NCBI GenBank assembly: GCA_963849065.1
Contig: CAWKFM010000005.1
Span: 62,001 to 126,000, forward strand
Direction: 5' to 3'
DNA from: TOLSYN sp963849065
Lineage (GTDB): Bacteria; Acidobacteriota; Terriglobia; Terriglobales; Acidobacteriaceae
DNA length: 64,000 bases
Shown here: one piece after another, positions 29,001-35,562 of the stretch
How the letters are laid out: each line of letters starts with the position of its first letter
Position numbering within the stretch: the stretch's first letter is position 1
Notes under the pieces: generated by a model
Seen by the model: the letters and a program-made list of their open reading frames with translations, nothing else
Database searches by the model: none
Told to the model about the DNA's origin: nothing
Program-made: the position numbers and the translations under genes

Positions 29001-32000
29001 CGTACATGGTTCCGTCGGTGTTTGTGGCGCTGGAGAAGCTGCCGCTGACGCCCAATGGCAAGATCGACCGCAAGGCGCTGGCGGCGTCCACCGGAGAGCT
29101 GGTGGTGGAGCGTGAGTTTGTGGCCCCGCGCAACGAGATCGAGCAGCAGCTGGCGCAGATCTGGGCCCGGGTGCTGAAGGTGAGCCGGGTGGGCATGGAG
29201 GACAACTTCTTCGAACTGGGCGGCCATTCGCTGCTGGCGGTGCGGGTGGTGCTGGAGATAGAAAAGCTCTGCCACATCCGCCTGCCGCTGGCGGTGCTGC
29301 TGCAGTCGCCCACCGTGGCCGCGCTGGCCGCGATCCTGGCCCGCGAGCAGGGCACCGGGACGGTTGCGCGGCGTATCGAGCGGCGCTCGCAGCAGGGACC
29401 GGCGCCGCTGTCGTTTGCGCAGCAGCCGCTGTGGTTTCTGTATCAGTTCAACCCTGCCAGCCCGGCGTATAACGTGCTGGATGTCGTACGCTTCGAGGGC
29501 ACGCTCGCTGCGGCTGCGCTGCGGCTTGCCATCGCCGAGTTGCTGCGGCGTCACGAGATTCTGCGCACCTGCTTTGCCGAGGACAACGGGCAGCCGGTGC
29601 AGATCGTGCTGCCGGGCCTGGAGCTGGAACTTCCCGAGCTCGACCTGAGCCAGTTGATGCCGGAGGAGCGCGAGCGCCAGTGGCGGGCGGTGGTGCGCGA
29701 GGAGGGAGAGAAGCCCTTCGATCTGACCACCGCGCCCCTGCTGCGTCTGCGGCTGGTGCATTGTGGCGCCGAGCACCGGCTGCTGGTCAACCTGCCCCAC
29801 ATCCTTTGCGACGAGCGGTCGATGGAGCTCATCCAGCGGGAGCTGCACGCGCTCTATGGCGCCTTCTCGCAGGGCCAGCCTTCGCCGCTGCCGGAGCTGC
29901 CGATCCAGTACGCGGACTTTGCCTGCTGGCAGCAGCAGTCGATGGAGGGCGGGCAGCTGGGCGAGCCGATGCAAGCTCAGCTCGACTACTGGAAGCGGGA
30001 GCTGGCCGGGGTCAGTGGAGCGCTCGAGCTGCCCACCGACAAGCCGCGTCCGGCGGTGCAGAGCTTCCGCGGCGCAACCGAGATGTTTACCCTGCCCGTT
30101 CGGCTGGCGCAGCAGTTCAAGGCGCTGGGCCGCCAGGAGCAGGCGACGCTGTTCATGACGCTGGAGGCGAGCTTCGCCGCGCTGCTTTATCGCTACACCG
30201 GGCAGGACGATCTGCTGGTCGGCACGCCGATCTCCGGCCGCACGCTGAGCGAGACGGAAGATCTGATCGGCTGCATTCTGAACATGGTGGTTTTGCGGTC
30301 GCGGCTGGACGAAGGCGCTAGCTTCCGTTCCCTGCTGCGGCAGACGCGGGAGCGTGCGCTGGGAGCTTACGGGCACTCCGAGTTGCCTTTTGGCCGGCTG
30401 GTGGCTGAGCTGGCTCCGGAGCGCGATCCCAGCCGCACGCCGCTGTTCCAGGCGATGTTCGTGCTGCACGAATCCGGCAGCGTCTCGGAGACCTCGACCG
30501 TCGGCGGCATTCAACAGTTCGGAAGCGGCACGGCGAAGTTCGACCTGACGCTGACGTTCTCCGAGACCGGCGATTCGCTGGCGGGGCTGATCGAGTACAG
30601 CACGGATCTGTTCGAGGCGGAGACGATCCGGGCCATGTGCCGCCACTACGTCACGCTGCTGGAGGCGATGGCCGGGGCGCCGGATCAGCGCATCAGCGCG
30701 CTGCCGATGCTGAGCGCCGAGGATCGGAACCGCCTGCTGGTGGAGTGGAACGCGACGGCGATGGATTATCCGAAGCAGCTCTGCCTGCACCAGCTGCTGG
30801 CCGAGCAGGCGCAGCGGGCGCCGGAGCAGGTTGCGGCCGTCTGCGGCGAGGAAAGCATCAGCTATGGCGAGCTGGACCGCCGCTCGAACCGGCTGGCACA
30901 GCATCTGCGCGCGCTGGGTGCGGGGCCGGATGTGCTGATCGGGCTGCTGGTGGAGCGGTCGCTGGAGATGGTGGTGGGGCTGCTGGGCATTCTGAAGGCG
31001 GGCAGCGCGTACGTGCCGCTGGACCCGGCCTTCCCGGCGAACCGGCTGGCGTACATGATCGAGAACAGCCGGCTGAGCATCCTCGTCACCCACCGTGGGC
31101 TGGAAGAGGCGCTTGTGGTGCGTCCGCCGGCGGTGGTCCGCCTGGACTCGGACGCGGAGCGGATTGCGCGCTGCGCGGCGGAGTTGCCGGAGATTGCCGG
31201 GATGAGCCCGGAGCGGCTCGCCTATGTGCTGTACACCTCCGGTTCGACGGGCAAGCCGAAGGGCGTGGCGATCCCGCACTCGGCGCTCGTGAACTTTTTG
31301 TGCTCCATGCGGCAAGAGCCTGGATTTAGCTCGGACGACACGCTGCTGGCGGTGACCACGCTTTCGTTCGACATAGCCGGTCTGGAACTCTATCTGCCGC
31401 TGCTGTGCGGAGGCATGGTGGCGATCGCCGGCTCGGCCGAGGCGCAGGACCCGCGGCGGCTTATGGAGCGGATCCGCCAGTCGGCATGCACGGTGCTGCA
31501 GGCCACGCCGGCCACGTTCCGCGGGTTGCTCGATGCCGGATGGCAGCCCAGCCCCAAGCTGAAGCTGCTGTGCGGCGGCGAGGCGCTGCTGCCCGACCTG
31601 GCCGAAGCTCTGCTGGCTCGCTGCGGCGAGCTGTGGAACATGTACGGCCCCACCGAGACCACGGTCTGGTCCGCCATCCACCGGGTGCGCGCTGCCGAGG
31701 GGCCCATTGCCATCGGCAAGCCCATCGGCAACACCCAGCTCTACGTGCTCGATGCGCATGGCAACCTGGCTGCGCCGGGTGTGCCGGGCGAGCTGTACAT
31801 CGGCGGCGACGGCCTGGCGCGCGGCTACCTGCATCGCGCGGAGCTGACGGCGGAGAGGTTTGTTGCCAGCCCGTTTGTCGCCGGCGCCCGCCTCTACCGC
31901 ACGGGAGACCTGGCGCGCTGGCATCGCGACGGCACCATGGAGTGCCTGGGGCGGGTGGACAACCAGGTGAAGCTGCGCGGCTTCCGCATCGAACTGGGCG

Positions 32001-33484
32001 AGGTCGAAGCGGTGCTGAGCGCCTATCCCGGCATACGGCAGTGCACGGTGGTGCTGGCACCCGATGCCGCCGGAGGGGGGCAGCTGGCGGCTTATTACGA
32101 AACGGTCGGTTACGAAACGGCCGGTTATGAGAGCCAACGTGATGGCGCCCGAGCACGGGCAGGTGACGATGGCCGGCCCCGAGCGGAGATCCCCGCCGCC
32201 GAGCTGCGCGCGCATCTTTCGAAGGAGCTTCCGCCGTACATGGTTCCGTCGGTGTTTGTGGCGCTGGAGAAGCTGCCGCTGACGCCCAATGGCAAGATCG
32301 ACCGCAAGGCGCTGGCGGCGTCCACCGGAGAGCTGGTGGTGGAGCGTGAGTTTGTGGCCCCGCGCAACGAGATCGAGCAGCAACTGGCGCAGATCTGGGC
32401 CCGGGTGCTGAAGGTGAGCCGGGTGGGCATGGAGGACAACTTCTTCGAACTGGGCGGCCATTCGCTGCTGGCGGTGCGGGTGGTGCTGGAGATAGAAAAG
32501 CTCTGCCACATCCGCCTGCCGCTGGCGGTGCTGCTGCAGTCGCCCACCGTGGCGGGACTCGCTGTCCAGCTGCGGCAGCAGCAGTGGCAGCCGTCGTGGT
32601 CGTCTCTGGTGCCGCTGCACGCGCAGGGCAGCAGGCCGCCGGTGTACCTGATGCACGCCCATGGCGGCAACACGCTGGAGTATCACACGCTAGCCAATCT
32701 GCTGGGTCCGGAGCAGCCGGTCTACGCGCTGCAGGCGCGGGGGCTGAACGGCAGGATCGTCTGCGATCCCTCCATTGAAGAGATGGCCTCCGCCTATGTG
32801 GAAGAGATTCGCAGCATGCGGCCGGAGGGGCCGTACTATCTGGGGGGCTTCTGCTTCGGCGGATTGCTGGCGCTGGAGGCGGCGCAACAGCTGACGGCGG
32901 CCGGAGAGCAGGTTCCGCTGCTGGTGATGATCCAGACAACGCATCCGCGCGCCATGCGCTTCCGCGAAGAGATTCCGATGCTGCAGCGGTGGGGCCATAT
33001 GGCGGCCAAGCGGCTAAGCCTGGAGTTGGAGAACCTGTCCTATCGCGGAGCCGGTTATATCTCCGAGCGGCTGCGCTTTGCCTGGGACCGAGCCTGCGCC
33101 ACAGCGGCGCTGGCGCAGCTTCCGGAGCCGGTCAATGGAAGCCGGGACTTTTCGCATCTGCCGATGCAGTGCATTCTGGACCAGTTGGCAAAGGAGCACT
33201 CCAAGGCGGTGAGAAAGTACGAGCCGCGTCGCTACGATGGCGATGTTCTGCTCATCCGCGCCAGCCGGCAGCTGCGCGGCCAGGTGGCGGACGAGCTGCT
33301 CGGCTGGCGGGAGATCCTGTGCGGCGACCTGGAGGTGCGCGAGCTCCGCGGCCACCAGCAGAACCTTCTGCTGATGCCCAACGTGGTGGCGTTGGCCGGG
33401 ATCTTCGCAAGCAGGCTGCAGCAGGCACAGGAAAAAGCCTCGATCGCTGCGCCGGAGGCGGAGACGAGAGCCATTCCCGTCTGA
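20003..33484 (+). CDS. Hybrid PKS-NRPS megasynthase KS-AT-ACP-(C-A-PCP)x3-TE
   Basis: A 4493-residue assembly line. KS (about 11-446) has C188 in TACSSSLVA plus EAHGTGTPLGDP and KSNVGH. AT (about 535-850) has S636 in GHSVGEF and the malonyl-type HAFH (732-735). ACP carries S949 in LGFESLF. C1 (about 1009-1443) has HHIVCDG. A1 is about 1456-1950, PCP1 S1998. C2 (about 2055-2490) and C3 (about 3133-3570) have PHILCDE at 2187-2193 and 3265-3271 instead of HHxxxDG; catalytic His and Asp remain. A2 and A3 are about 2513-3026 and 3591-4104, PCP2 S3076, PCP3 S4154. TE (about 4203-4475) has C4284 in GFCFGG and H4451. Hand-read codes are DILQLGLIWK (A1) and DILQLGMVWK (A2, A3), both resembling published glycine codes. 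There is no KR, DH or ER, so the beta-keto group should persist. Predicted chain: starter amino acid, one malonate, three glycines. Confidence 0.93.
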   Translation: MKRSLSRSIGDIAIIGMACRVPGAGDVGTFWQNLKDGVESVSRFTDAELAQAGVAPELLANPRYVKARPMLDDADKFDADFFGISPREAELMDPQHRLFLETAYLALEDAGYDSDRYEGAIGVYGGSYFDTYLLANLCSSQQRMQSLLNQTEPGAYQAYLGNDKDYLTSRVAYKLNLRGPAVTVLTACSSSLVAVCQACQSLLYYQSDIALAGGVTVIVPQKKGYLYQEGGMQSPDGHCRVFDAQAQGTLFGSGVGLVALKRLEEAIADRDVIYAVIKGSAINNDGAVKVSYTAPSVDGQADVIALAQALADVSADTISYIEAHGTGTPLGDPIELAALTQAFRQSTNRRGFCGIGSLKSNVGHLDAAAGVAGLIKTALALHHKLIPPTLHFTAPNPKIDFAESPFYVVSKLSEWTASDTPRRAGVSAFGVGGTNAHVVLEEAPIAVPSGNSRAAQLLLLSAKTPAALDRVTADLAAHLKAHPELNLADVAYTLQVGRRALLHRRFVVCHSVDDAVAQLENPDPQRVFTQKQERRDAPVVFMFPGQGSQYFGMGAELYRSEPVFRAEVDRCSEFLRPILATDLRTIMFSSQGSTEEAEQLLLQTRFTQPAIFVFEYALAQLWMNWGVQPVALIGHSVGEFVAACLAGVFSLEDALRLIAERARLVQQQLNGAMLSVQLPEHEVRARFNGSLSIAAINTPTSCVLAGPIEAIDAAEQRLKDSGVSNVRLQTSHAFHSSMMDPVVPLFTEVLQRVPLRVPQIPYVSNVTAQWTTPADATDPNYWAVHLRRPVRFADGVAQFMQDPTAVLLEVGPGKTLTSLARQHPARKLEQSVVNSQAKGEELEALLAACGRLWLAGVSLDTNAFFGDELRQRLSLPTYPFERKRYWIEPDGTSSAQQPIANVTAPVLSASRTQPAGRTEEIRTLLSELSGRAYSEADDHLSFVELGFESLFLTQVSMAIGVRFGVQVAFRELLGEINTVALLAAHLDKATPPVSVDPAVSVPATAVPQEAPLTEAQRELWLATAIGDASSCVFNQSCTLHLSGPLQPEALESALQELVRRHDGLRATFSTDGDFQTVAPQLAVKLAFHDLSGRTAELDGLLTEEAGRPFDLEHGPLLRARLVRLDENDHILLFTVHHIVCDGRSLAILLDELGELYSAKCAGSAAVLPAARSLMAYAVEEHAQADCPERRAAESYWLQQYAKQPPALELPADFPSHAQKSFLGALAKFELPPALCRKLRATGARQGCTLFTFLFAAYYVLLYRLTGQEDIVLGVPFATPGTEGSESLVGHTVNFLAVRDHLAGDSSWNEHLQSVKRLVIEAYEHRHFTYGSLLQKLTLARDTDRMPLVAASFNLAHRDRPLRFADLRVTKELNPHSFTNLDLTFDFNQDGDALALDCVYNRDLFDAKTVQRWMGYFQTLLEGIVDNPEEALGKVPILPEAERSKLILDWNNTSVTLPQPQTLHQWFERQVERRSDAIAVVCGGQQLTYAELNCRANQFAHYLKKQGVGSGVLVGVFLERSLEMVVGLLGILKAGGTYLPLDPSFPPDRLAYMVEDSRMSLLVTHKDLEGSLPVRPASIIRLDSDWEKIARQETDDLKSEYVEPGNLAYVLYTSGSTGKPKCVAIFQSALINFLFSMQREPGFAATDTLLAVTTLSFDIAGLELYLPLVSGGRVVIASYDDAHDPTRLMELLRDFDCTVMQATPATWRALVDAGWSGSPTLKILCGGESFPRDLAKELLPRCKELWNLYGPTETTIWSTLHRVTSADTSIPIGRPIANTQTFVLDAYRNLVPAGTVGELYIGGAGLACGYLYRPDLTEERFVPSPFSPNAKLYRTGDMARWLPDGNLECLGRVDNQVKIRGFRIELGEIETVLNSHESVRQSGVVMREDRPGDKQLVAYLEFTTGAAPVVVELRSALARQLPPYMVPSVFVALEKLPLTPNGKIDRKALAASTGELVVEREFVAPRNEIEQQLAQIWARVLKVSRVGMEDNFFELGGHSLLAVRVVLEIEKLCHIRLPLAVLLQSPTVAALAAILAREQGTGTVARRIERRSQQGPAPLSFAQQPLWFLYQFNPASPAYNVLDVVRFEGTLAAAALRLAIAELLRRHEILRTCFAEDNGQPVQIVLPGLELELPELDLSQLMPEERERQWRAVVREEGEKPFDLTTAPLLRLRLVHCGAEHRLLVNLPHILCDERSMELIQRELHALYGAFSQGQPSPLPELPIQYADFACWQQQSMEGGQLGEPMQAQLDYWKRELAGVSGALELPTDKPRPAVQSFRGATEMFTLPVRLAQQFKALGRQEQATLFMTLEASFAALLYRYTGQDDLLVGTPISGRTLSETEDLIGCILNMVVLRSRLDEGASFRSLLRQTRERALGAYGHSELPFGRLVAELAPERDPSRTPLFQAMFVLHESGSVSETSTVGGIQQFGSGTAKFDLTLTFSETGDSLAGLIEYSTDLFEAETIRAMCRHYVTLLEAMAGAPDQRISALPMLSAEDRNRLLVEWNATAMDYPKQLCLHQLLAEQAQRAPEQVAAVCGEESISYGELDRRSNRLAQHLRALGAGPDVLIGLLVERSLEMVVGLLGILKAGSAYVPLDPAFPANRLAYMIENSRLSILVTHRGLEEALVVRPPAVVRLDSDAERIARCAAELPEIAGMSPERLAYVLYTSGSTGKPKGVAIPHSALVNFLCSMRQEPGFSSDDTLLAVTTLSFDIAGLELYLPLLCGGMVAIAGSAEAQDPRRLMERIRQSACTVLQATPATFRGLLDAGWQPSPKLKLLCGGEALLPDLAEALLARCGELWNMYGPTETTVWSAIHRVRAAEGPIAIGKPIGNTQLYVLDAHGNLAAPGVPGELYIGGDGLARGYLHRAELTAERFVASPSVAGARLYRTGDLARWHRDGTMECLGRVDNQVKLRGFRIELGEVEAVLSAYPGIRQCTVVLAPDAAGGGQLAAYYETVGYETAGYESQRDGARARAGDDGRPRAEIPAAELRAHLSKELPPYMVPSVFVALEKLPLTPNGKIDRKALAASTGELVVEREFVAPRNEIEQQLAQIWARVLKVSRVGMEDNFFELGGHSLLAVRVVLEIEKLCHIRLPLAVLLQSPTVAALAAILAREQGTGTVARRIERRSQQGPAPLSFAQQPLWFLYQFNPASPAYNVLDVVRFEGTLAAAALRLAIAELLRRHEILRTCFAEDNGQPVQIVLPGLELELPELDLSQLMPEERERQWRAVVREEGEKPFDLTTAPLLRLRLVHCGAEHRLLVNLPHILCDERSMELIQRELHALYGAFSQGQPSPLPELPIQYADFACWQQQSMEGGQLGEPMQAQLDYWKRELAGVSGALELPTDKPRPAVQSFRGATEMFTLPVRLAQQFKALGRQEQATLFMTLEASFAALLYRYTGQDDLLVGTPISGRTLSETEDLIGCILNMVVLRSRLDEGASFRSLLRQTRERALGAYGHSELPFGRLVAELAPERDPSRTPLFQAMFVLHESGSVSETSTVGGIQQFGSGTAKFDLTLTFSETGDSLAGLIEYSTDLFEAETIRAMCRHYVTLLEAMAGAPDQRISALPMLSAEDRNRLLVEWNATAMDYPKQLCLHQLLAEQAQRAPEQVAAVCGEESISYGELDRRSNRLAQHLRALGAGPDVLIGLLVERSLEMVVGLLGILKAGSAYVPLDPAFPANRLAYMIENSRLSILVTHRGLEEALVVRPPAVVRLDSDAERIARCAAELPEIAGMSPERLAYVLYTSGSTGKPKGVAIPHSALVNFLCSMRQEPGFSSDDTLLAVTTLSFDIAGLELYLPLLCGGMVAIAGSAEAQDPRRLMERIRQSACTVLQATPATFRGLLDAGWQPSPKLKLLCGGEALLPDLAEALLARCGELWNMYGPTETTVWSAIHRVRAAEGPIAIGKPIGNTQLYVLDAHGNLAAPGVPGELYIGGDGLARGYLHRAELTAERFVASPFVAGARLYRTGDLARWHRDGTMECLGRVDNQVKLRGFRIELGEVEAVLSAYPGIRQCTVVLAPDAAGGGQLAAYYETVGYETAGYESQRDGARARAGDDGRPRAEIPAAELRAHLSKELPPYMVPSVFVALEKLPLTPNGKIDRKALAASTGELVVEREFVAPRNEIEQQLAQIWARVLKVSRVGMEDNFFELGGHSLLAVRVVLEIEKLCHIRLPLAVLLQSPTVAGLAVQLRQQQWQPSWSSLVPLHAQGSRPPVYLMHAHGGNTLEYHTLANLLGPEQPVYALQARGLNGRIVCDPSIEEMASAYVEEIRSMRPEGPYYLGGFCFGGLLALEAAQQLTAAGEQVPLLVMIQTTHPRAMRFREEIPMLQRWGHMAAKRLSLELENLSYRGAGYISERLRFAWDRACATAALAQLPEPVNGSRDFSHLPMQCILDQLAKEHSKAVRKYEPRRYDGDVLLIRASRQLRGQVADELLGWREILCGDLEVRELRGHQQNLLLMPNVVALAGIFASRLQQAQEKASIAAPEAETRAIPV
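25758..28991 (+). repeat. NRPS module tandem repeat, unit 1 (3234 bp)
   Basis: This is the first copy of a 3234-bp (1078-codon) direct repeat inside the megasynthase gene. It covers the C-terminal part of A1, PCP1, C2 and the main part of A2. Only isolated differences from unit 2 were noticed, for example a Ser/Phe change at about 28640 versus 31874 and a synonymous change at about 28150 versus 31384. Confidence 0.95.
28992..32225 (+). repeat. NRPS module tandem repeat, unit 2 (3234 bp)
   Basis: The second copy follows the first directly, offset exactly 3234 bases and in frame. It covers the C-terminal part of A2, PCP2, C3 and the main part of A3. Confidence 0.95.
32226..32553 (+). repeat. 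NRPS module tandem repeat, partial third copy (328 bp)
   Basis: A third, partial copy holds the A3 C-terminal part and PCP3. It is the same as the other two apart from one synonymous change near 32379 that I noticed. Similarity ends abruptly at about 32553, where the thioesterase linker begins. Confidence 0.92.
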
Positions 33485-33571
33485 TATGGCAAGGGGCATG
33501 GACCGATGATCCGCTTCAGCGAGATCGATCCGAGGTTCCAGCAGAACCAGGTTCTGATCGCCGATGTGCAC

Positions 33572-34669
33572 TTACACGTTGAATTTGAAAAACAAAATGT
33601 CGCCATCTTTAACGATATATTCTTTCCCTTCCGAGCGGTAAAGGCCCTTTTCCTTGACGGCCTGTTCGCTGCCCAAGGCAAAGAGATTTTCGCAATGGTA
33701 GGCGTCGGCGCGAATGAAGCCGCGCTCGAAGTCGGAGTGGATTACGCCTGCCGCCTGCGGGGCTTTGGCGCCCTCGGGGATGGTCCACGCACGCACCTCT
33801 TGTACTCCAGCGGTGAAGTAGGTAATGAGCCCGAGCAGTCGATAAGCGGCGTGAATCAGCCGGTTCAGCCCCGGCTCAGCCAGGCCCATGTCGGCCAGGA
33901 ACTCCGCCCGTTCGGCCGGTTCGAGCAGAGCGATCTCGGCCTCCATCGCGCCACAGATGCGCACCACCTGAGCGCCTTCTTCTGCAGCGCGTTTTTCCAC
34001 GGCATCCACCCACTCATTGCCATCTTTGAGACCCGCTTCATCCACGTTGGCCACAAACAGCACCGGCTTGGCGGTGATCAGATGGAGATCGTACGCGGCA
34101 ATCCGCTCCTCTGCGTTGAGTTCAATGACGCGTGCAGGCCGGCCAGCCTGAAGGCCCTCCAGAAGCTTCTTCAGAGCCTCAGCCTCGCACTTGATACGGA
34201 CGTCCGTGGTATTGCGCGCGGCTCTTTCGGTCTTGGCCCAGCGCTTTTCGACCGTCTCAAGATCGGCCAGCAACAGTTCGGTGTTGATGATGTCGATGTC
34301 ATGCAGCGGATTCACGCCGCCCGCCACGTGAATCACATTCGGGTCGGCAAAGCAGCGCACTACGTGGCAGGTCGCGTCGGTCGAGCGGATGTGTCCAAGA
34401 AACTGATTGCCGAGTCCCTCACCCTTGCTTGCGCCTTCCACCAGGCCGGCAATGTCGACGAACTCCATCGTCGTCGGAACGATGTTCTTCGGTTTGACGA
34501 ACTCGGTGATTTGATCCATCCGCTCGTCAGGAACACTGACGATGCCGACGTTGGGATCGATGGTGCAAAACGGATAGTTAGCCGCCGGTGCCTTAGCCGC
34601 CGTGAGGGCATTGAAGATTGTGCTCTTGCCAACATTGGGCAGGCCTACAATTCCGCAGTTCAAGGGCAT
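33572..34669 (-). CDS. ychF: Ribosome-associated OBG-family ATPase YchF
   Basis: A complete 365-residue YchF/OLA1 protein, a P-loop protein of the OBG family that prefers ATP and binds ribosomes; it is linked to stress responses. Visible are GLPNVGKST (Walker A), DIAGLVEGASKGEGLGNQFL (G3 region), and the C-terminal TGS domain with TYFTAGVQEVRAWTI, GVIHSDFERGFIRA and EGKEYIVKDGDILFFKFNV in the last part. It converges on the megasynthase gene with 87 bases between stops. AAGGA precedes the start by about 10 bases. Confidence 0.97.
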   Translation of the reverse strand: MPLNCGIVGLPNVGKSTIFNALTAAKAPAANYPFCTIDPNVGIVSVPDERMDQITEFVKPKNIVPTTMEFVDIAGLVEGASKGEGLGNQFLGHIRSTDATCHVVRCFADPNVIHVAGGVNPLHDIDIINTELLLADLETVEKRWAKTERAARNTTDVRIKCEAEALKKLLEGLQAGRPARVIELNAEERIAAYDLHLITAKPVLFVANVDEAGLKDGNEWVDAVEKRAAEEGAQVVRICGAMEAEIALLEPAERAEFLADMGLAEPGLNRLIHAAYRLLGLITYFTAGVQEVRAWTIPEGAKAPQAAGVIHSDFERGFIRADAYHCENLFALGSEQAVKEKGLYRSEGKEYIVKDGDILFFKFNV

Positions 34670-35121
34670 ATATCAAAACATCCTTTTTCAGTTAAATGGC
34701 CGGGAAAATTCCCTCAGCCCGGCGGGCCGTCTTCTAAAAATTGTTATGAGAGGTCGGGTAGATATCAGTGGGACGAAAATCTGTATTCCAACACTCGGTC
34801 TAATTCGCGGGATGCATCCGCCATCATGTCCTGAACGGACCTACTACCATTATGCCGGAAAAAGGGCGGAATTGGGATCAGAGCACGGATCAGTACTGAC
34901 CCCGCGAACACTCTCTCATGGAAACGTCCCCGATGCAGGCGGCCCGGCTTCGCCGTTTTGCTGAGACCGCACAGCGGCTTCGTTCAAGTCGGCATCGCAC
35001 CAGGAGTCAATGCCCTGCAGGTCGTACTTCCCTAACCCCGCAGCGATCTCAATGCCGAGCAAGCGGGACTGGACGCGGTGCACCATTTCATAAGTAATGT
35101 GTTTTTGATAGTTACAAAATG
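34670..35121. other. Intergenic stretch upstream of ychF
   Basis: About 450 bases carrying the ychF promoter at its left end. On the minus strand a frame of about 56 codons ends at 34916, but it runs in from the tRNA fragment and resembles nothing known. It is more AT-rich than the genes around it. Confidence 0.4.
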
Positions 35122-35181
35122 TTTGGTGCCGGGAGGGGGAATCGAACCCCCATGAGGTTGCCCTCGGCGGATTTTGAGTCC
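35122..35181 (-). repeat. Partial tRNA-Leu copy (probable attachment-site duplicate)
   Basis: Sixty bases are identical to 38858-38917, in the same orientation, 3736 bases away. The copy holds the 3' half of tRNA-Leu(CAA) from the anticodon arm to CCA, but lacks the 5' half. This is the usual footprint left by a tyrosine-recombinase element that inserted into the tRNA 3' end. Confidence 0.85.
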
Positions 35182-35218
35182 CCCTCCCGCGCCTCCTAAG
35201 TTTCATAACCCCTTGTAT

Positions 35219-35480
35219 TTACAGGCCGTTGGTCACGAATTGGTCACGCCGACGGCCGCCCAAGATCCAAGATTCCGGAGAGCTCCCGCTCTTGCGCCGC
35301 CTGCCTCCTCCAGAATCATCATCGCCGAGTAGTCCGATCCTTGAGGTTGACGTTCTGACGCCACGTGAAACACGCCAAGTTTCCTTGATTGAATCGATCT
35401 GGTGGATATGCACGTGACGGTCGTACATATCCGTTGTGCGGTATGTCACATGTCTTTGGTGATGTTGCGCGGCAAAGGCG
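35219..35480 (-). pseudogene. Possible C-terminal remnant of a tyrosine-type integrase
   Basis: On the minus strand a frame ending at 35219 reads HVTYRTTDMYDRHV and later RRRDQFVTNGL before its stop. The first motif resembles the end of the tyrosine recombinase catalytic domain (LGH...TT..Y.H, with the nucleophilic Tyr). It lies just inside the partial tRNA-Leu copy, where an integrase gene is expected. No upstream part with the catalytic Arg is recognisable, so at most a decayed fragment survives. Confidence 0.4.
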
Positions 35481-35562
35481 CTCTCCGTACGATCAGGTCT
35501 CTCATCGCCACGGTCTTGTCTAATGGCCGATCGGTTTGCGATGGCAGGTTGGAGAGAACGAA

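Noticed and set aside
25758..32553. CRISPR or satellite-type repeat explanation for the periodicity
   Set aside because: The period is 3234 bp, in frame and fully coding, so it is a module duplication. No CRISPR array was seen anywhere in the window.
25736..32686. A 2316-codon open frame antisense to the megasynthase modules
   Set aside because: It mirrors the GC-rich duplicated modules, is full of Arg, Gln and His, repeats with the same 3234-bp period and shows no domain. It is a codon-bias shadow.
35122..35181. A second tRNA-Leu gene
   Set aside because: Only the 3' half is present; the 5' acceptor strand and D-arm are missing, so it cannot fold into a tRNA.
34916..35206. A 96-codon minus-strand gene
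   Set aside because: The frame begins inside the tRNA fragment, has no ribosome-binding site and resembles nothing. Only a weak chance remains that its last 56 codons are real.
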